A DNA stretch of 59,426 bases from positions 1-59,426 of the forward strand of contig CAMAWF010000013.1 of NCBI GenBank assembly GCA_945861895.1, in the 5' to 3' direction. Below are positions 56,330 to 59,426 of the stretch, piece after piece. Below the pieces are notes generated by a model. It made no database searches, was not told the DNA's origin, and saw only the letters and a program-made list of their open reading frames with translations. Origin of the DNA: Rhizobium sp. Q54. GTDB taxonomy: Bacteria; Pseudomonadota; Alphaproteobacteria; Rhizobiales; Xanthobacteraceae. Position 1 is the first letter of the stretch. The number at the start of each line of letters is the position of its first letter. Both the position numbers and the translations under genes were made by a program.

Positions 56330-57781
56330 ATGATCCGGCCCGGGTCGTTTTCTCACTCGACAATATTATTGGCGGGCGTCTTCTTCGCCCTTGTTCTGGC
56401 TGTCTCGTCCAATTCCTGGCTTTGGATGCTGGCGGGATCGACGCTTGTGGCTGCGTTCTGGTTGATGGGCGGGCGGCGAACCTATCCCGTCCTGCTCTGG
56501 GTTGTCGGCCTGAACTGGCTCTCCATTATCGGCGCGATATTGGACGCAGAACTTGCCGGCAAAACATTGGCCGATACCAATCTTGGGCCGTATCGGGTCG
56601 AAGCCGTGTTGTGCAATTTGTGTGCGCTACTGGCGTTAGCCGCCGGGATCCGATGGGGTGCGCCGTTGCGCGGCGGCGCTGGCGCTATAACCGTTCAAGA
56701 TAATTCGGCACTAGGCGGCGGGCACGCGGTCGATTTGAATCGTGCGGCGCTGGCGTATTTCGCGAGCCTGCTGCTGGTTGAGCTTGTCGGGTTTCTGGCC
56801 GCGTCGCTGCCATCGATTCAGCAGCCGCTGATCGCATTGATTATGCTGAAATACATATGCATTTATCTGGTTGCGGCGGCCACTTTCAAATCAGGCCGCG
56901 GATATTTTCTGTTGCTTGGAATCATCGGCATCGAACTCGTGACCGGCCTCACGAGCTTCTTCGCCTCCTATAAGGAACCGATATTCATCGTCCTGATAGC
57001 ATTGGCGACGAGCGGCCGGCGGCTGACGGGGCGCATGCGGTTCTTCGGCGCCATGTCGGCGCTGCTGGTCGTTTGGATTTCATTGATGTGGACCGTCATC
57101 AAGCCTGAATACCGTTATTGGGTGAGCGGCTATACCGGCGAGCAAATTATTGTGCGTTCGTTCGAGGAGCGATTTAAGTGGATGGCGGACCGTCTTGTGT
57201 TTGGCGAATTCGATTATGGGCTCGCCACCACAAAACTGGTTCAGCGCATCGACAACACCCAGATTTATACGCTGCTGCTGGCGCGCATGGACGCGGGCCT
57301 CAGCCCCGATGTTCCCAGCCGGTTTTTAGCCGGATTGGAGCATGTTCTGATGCCGCGTTTTCTATTCCCGGACAAAGCCGTGCTCAATGACTCGCAGGTG
57401 ACGACGGCAATGACCGGCCGCGTGATTCATGAGAATACCTCAATCAGCATCGGTTACATTGCCGAGGCGCATTATGACTTCGGCATTCCCGCGATGTTTT
57501 TGCCGGTCATGTTAATAGGCGTGACGCTGGGCTTGGCGGCGCGCTATTTCATGACGCGCAATGCGCCCTTGCTTATTCGTCAGGCCTTCGCGGCCGGCGG
57601 ACTTTTTCTTTTTTTCCAATTCGGGACGAACTTCAACAAAGCGCTGGGCAGCTTTCTGGTCGGCTTCATCATGCTGGCGCTGGTGCTGAAGTTCGGTTAT
57701 CCGATTGTCGCCAAGTGGCTGGCGGGCAGCGGCCGTGCCGGCCCATCGGGCGCCGCGAAGCCATATAGCAAGCCCGCATGA
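56330..57781 (+). CDS. Wzy-like polysaccharide polymerase / O-antigen polymerase-type membrane protein
   Basis: The 483-aa protein has about eleven membrane helices with a long extracytoplasmic loop of about 130 residues (from YRYWVSGYTGEQ to MPRFLFPDKAVLNDS), the layout of Wzy/oligosaccharide polymerases. The motif region ENTSISIGYIAEAHYDFGIP on the second half of that loop is similar to those seen in such proteins. It may join repeat units of a surface polysaccharide in the periplasm. Sequence conservation in this family is low, so the call depends on topology and context. Confidence 0.78.
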   Translation: MIRPGSFSHSTILLAGVFFALVLAVSSNSWLWMLAGSTLVAAFWLMGGRRTYPVLLWVVGLNWLSIIGAILDAELAGKTLADTNLGPYRVEAVLCNLCALLALAAGIRWGAPLRGGAGAITVQDNSALGGGHAVDLNRAALAYFASLLLVELVGFLAASLPSIQQPLIALIMLKYICIYLVAAATFKSGRGYFLLLGIIGIELVTGLTSFFASYKEPIFIVLIALATSGRRLTGRMRFFGAMSALLVVWISLMWTVIKPEYRYWVSGYTGEQIIVRSFEERFKWMADRLVFGEFDYGLATTKLVQRIDNTQIYTLLLARMDAGLSPDVPSRFLAGLEHVLMPRFLFPDKAVLNDSQVTTAMTGRVIHENTSISIGYIAEAHYDFGIPAMFLPVMLIGVTLGLAARYFMTRNAPLLIRQAFAAGGLFLFFQFGTNFNKALGSFLVGFIMLALVLKFGYPIVAKWLAGSGRAGPSGAAKPYSKPA

Positions 57782-57860
57782 TGCTGCGGCGATGGGTAGC
57801 GTAACCCGGGCGCGGCAGAATCTGATAGCTTCGAAGAACTAGGGGTGGATTAGCGCAGTC

Positions 57861-58289
57861 ATGCAACAGATGACCCACGAAAGTTTTTCGCATAACGAGA
57901 CTTTACTGCCCGGTTCCGAGCGTTCATTCGGAATCGTGATGGCCATCGTGCTCGCGCTCATCGCGCTGGTCAACTACTGGCACGATGGCCGCATATGGCT
58001 GTGGATGGCGGGAATTGCCGCCGTTTTCCTTACCGCAGCGTTCGTCTTACCGGCTGCTCTCAAACCGCTCAATTGGATTTGGTTCAGGTTCGGCCTGCTC
58101 CTGCACGCGGTGGTCAATCCAATTGTCTTGGGATTCATGTTCTATCTTACGATATTGCCTACCGGCCTTGTTATGCGGGCATTGGGCAAAGACTTGTTGC
58201 GCCTCAAGCGCGAGCCAGATAGCGACAGCTACTGGATCGTCCGGCAGCCGCCCGGGCCCGCGCCGGAGACGATGAAAGATCAATTCTGA
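57861..58289 (+). CDS. SxtJ-family membrane protein
   Basis: The 142-aa protein has three to four membrane helices (IVMAIVLALIALVNYW, IWLWMAGIAAVFLTAAFVLP, LLLHAVVNPIVLGFMFYL) and the SxtJ ending LPTGLVMRALGKDLLRLKRE. SxtJ proteins are found next to DUF5989 proteins and carbamoyltransferases in saxitoxin clusters and in many unrelated glycan clusters, exactly as here. The molecular role is not settled. Confidence 0.9.
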   Translation: MQQMTHESFSHNETLLPGSERSFGIVMAIVLALIALVNYWHDGRIWLWMAGIAAVFLTAAFVLPAALKPLNWIWFRFGLLLHAVVNPIVLGFMFYLTILPTGLVMRALGKDLLRLKREPDSDSYWIVRQPPGPAPETMKDQF

Positions 58290-58300
58290 AGGACCGAGAA

Positions 58301-58450
58301 ATGAACTTTCTGGCCGAACTCTGGCGTTTCATGCGCGTCCGCAAGAAATTCTGGCTGTTGCCGATCATGATTATAATGGTTCTTTTCGGCGGCCTGTTGT
58401 TGTTGACCAAGGGCTCGGCGATAGCTCCGTTTATCTACACGCTGTTCTAG
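58301..58450 (+). CDS. DUF5989-family small membrane protein
   Basis: A 49-aa protein (starts MNFLAELWRFMRVRKKFWLL, ends APFIYTLF) with one membrane helix (about residues 20-38). It has the short DUF5989 pattern WxFxRxRKKFWLLP...G, and AGGA lies ten bases before the ATG. It starts 11 bp after the SxtJ gene and ends 11 bp before the carbamoyltransferase gene. It likely acts as a small membrane partner of one or both, which is inference. Confidence 0.88.
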   Translation: MNFLAELWRFMRVRKKFWLLPIMIIMVLFGGLLLLTKGSAIAPFIYTLF

Positions 58451-58461
58451 CCCCAGTACCC

Positions 58462-59426
58462 GTGCGCGTTCTCGGCATTTCCGCTTACTATCACGATAGC
58501 GCTGCGGCGCTTGTCGACAATGGGCGCATTGTCGCCGCCGCCCAGGAGGAGCGCTTCTCTCGTCGCAAGCACGATCCGTCGTTTCCCCAGCACGCGATCG
58601 AATATTGCCTCACTGAAGCCAAGCTGCGACTCGACGACATCGACTACGTCGTGTTCTACGACAAGCCATTTCTTAAATTCGAACGGCTGTTGGAAACCTA
58701 TATCGCCTTTGCGCCGCACGGATTCCGCTCATTCCGCATCGCGATCCCACTATGGCTGCGCGAGAAATTATTTCAGAAGAATTTGTTGCGCGGCGAGTTG
58801 GGAAAGTTTGACGAGAATTTTGATTGGAACAGCCGGCTATTATTCTGTGAGCACCATCTGAGCCACGCCGCATCGGCGTTCTATCCCTCGCCGTTCGAAG
58901 ATGCAGTCGTGCTCACGATGGACGGCGTGGGTGAATGGGCCACCACCTCGGCCGCGATAGGCGCCGGAAATCGCCTGGAAGTGTTCCAGGAGATTCATTT
59001 CCCCCATTCGCTCGGTCTGCTCTATTCGGCGTTCACCTATTACACCGGCTTCAAGGTGAACTCCGGCGAATACAAGGTGATGGGACTTGCTCCCTACGGT
59101 GAGCCCAAATACGCACAACGAATTCTCGACAATGTAATCGACCTAAAGCTGGACGGTTCGTTTCGGCTCGACATGTCCTATTTCAACTACTGTACCGGTT
59201 TGACGATGACAAACGAGCGCTTCGACGCTTTGTTTGGCGAGCCGGTCCGCGGCCCAAACAAGCTACTGACGCCCTTTCATATGGACATCGCCGCCTCGAT
59301 CCAGGCGGTGCTCGACGAAGCCGTGCTGCGGCTTGCGCGCGATCTCGCGAAGAAGACCGGCGCACGCAATCTGTGCCTCGCCGGCGGAGTTGCGCTTAAC
59401 TGCGTGGCCAATGGCAAAGTGCTGCG
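58462..59426 (+). CDS. carbamoyltransferase (NodU/CmcH type), truncated by window end
   Basis: From GTG 58462 the frame is open to the window end (321 complete codons). It matches the N-terminal part of NodU/CmcH-type O-carbamoyltransferases: VRVLGISAYYHDSAAAL, AAAQEERFSRRKHD, the ASKHA-fold text TMDGVGEWATTS, LGLLYSAFTYYTGFKVNSGE, YKVMGLAPYGEPKYA and LAGGVALNCVANGKV. These enzymes carbamoylate hydroxyls using carbamoyl phosphate and ATP; here the target is probably a sugar of the local glycan. Full-length proteins are 550-620 aa, so about half is missing. Confidence 0.92.
   Translation, partial: MRVLGISAYYHDSAAALVDNGRIVAAAQEERFSRRKHDPSFPQHAIEYCLTEAKLRLDDIDYVVFYDKPFLKFERLLETYIAFAPHGFRSFRIAIPLWLREKLFQKNLLRGELGKFDENFDWNSRLLFCEHHLSHAASAFYPSPFEDAVVLTMDGVGEWATTSAAIGAGNRLEVFQEIHFPHSLGLLYSAFTYYTGFKVNSGEYKVMGLAPYGEPKYAQRILDNVIDLKLDGSFRLDMSYFNYCTGLTMTNERFDALFGEPVRGPNKLLTPFHMDIAASIQAVLDEAVLRLARDLAKKTGARNLCLAGGVALNCVANGKVL

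Overview
The window reads as chromosomal DNA of a high-GC alphaproteobacterium of the order Hyphomicrobiales (Rhizobiales), nearest in style to the Nitrobacteraceae/Xanthobacteraceae. The signs are a rpmH-rnpA-yidC-engB-argB block, a GcrA cell-cycle regulator, a SAM-II riboswitch in front of metZ, a complete phoR-pstSCAB-phoU-phoB locus, and palindromic intergenic repeats of the kind scattered through these genomes. No species is claimed.

Layout. (1) 1-7,000: minus-strand housekeeping genes: a small secreted protein, a pyrimidine 5'-nucleotidase, a double DUF1036 protein, argB, engB, yidC, rnpA, rpmH, with GC-rich hairpin repeats between them and a lone BrnA-like gene on the other strand. (2) 7,200-12,600: a plus-strand run of a VTT-domain membrane protein, an FAD disulfide reductase, an orphan histidine kinase, then a type III polyketide synthase overlapping an ICMT-like methyltransferase (a probable alkylpyrone lipid pathway). 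(3) 12,600-14,060: two tRNA-Arg genes and a decayed 5' half of one of them around a membrane protein of unknown function. (4) 14,100-23,730: a PDR-type reductase, a flippase-like protein, then the phosphate regulon with a clear PHO box, and gcrA. (5) 24,100-33,850: argD-argF-hslO-L,D-transpeptidase, apaG, opgC with two SGNH proteins, metZ with its riboswitch, and dCTP deaminase.

(6) 33,882-53,747 is a genomic island inserted in tRNA-Gly(CCC). The 3' end of the tRNA is repeated as a 44-bp perfect direct repeat about 19.8 kb downstream. The left half is a metal-efflux cassette (NicO/RcnA-like permease, CDF exporter, CzcCBA-type RND pump, accessory periplasmic proteins, an MFS transporter). The right half is a compact minus-strand mobilisation-like module: multi-pass membrane protein, 85-aa protein, VirD4/TraG-like ATPase lacking its own membrane anchor, replication-relaxation family protein, small coiled-coil proteins, a DNA methyltransferase and a DUF4145 zinc-ribbon-like protein. 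No integrase or VirB-type channel gene is visible, so the island looks like a mobilisable or stranded element.

(7) 53,750-59,426: a scarred junction, a toxin-antitoxin pair, and the start of a surface-glycan locus: GT4 glycosyltransferase, Wzy-like polymerase, SxtJ protein, a 49-aa DUF5989 protein and a carbamoyltransferase cut off by the window end.
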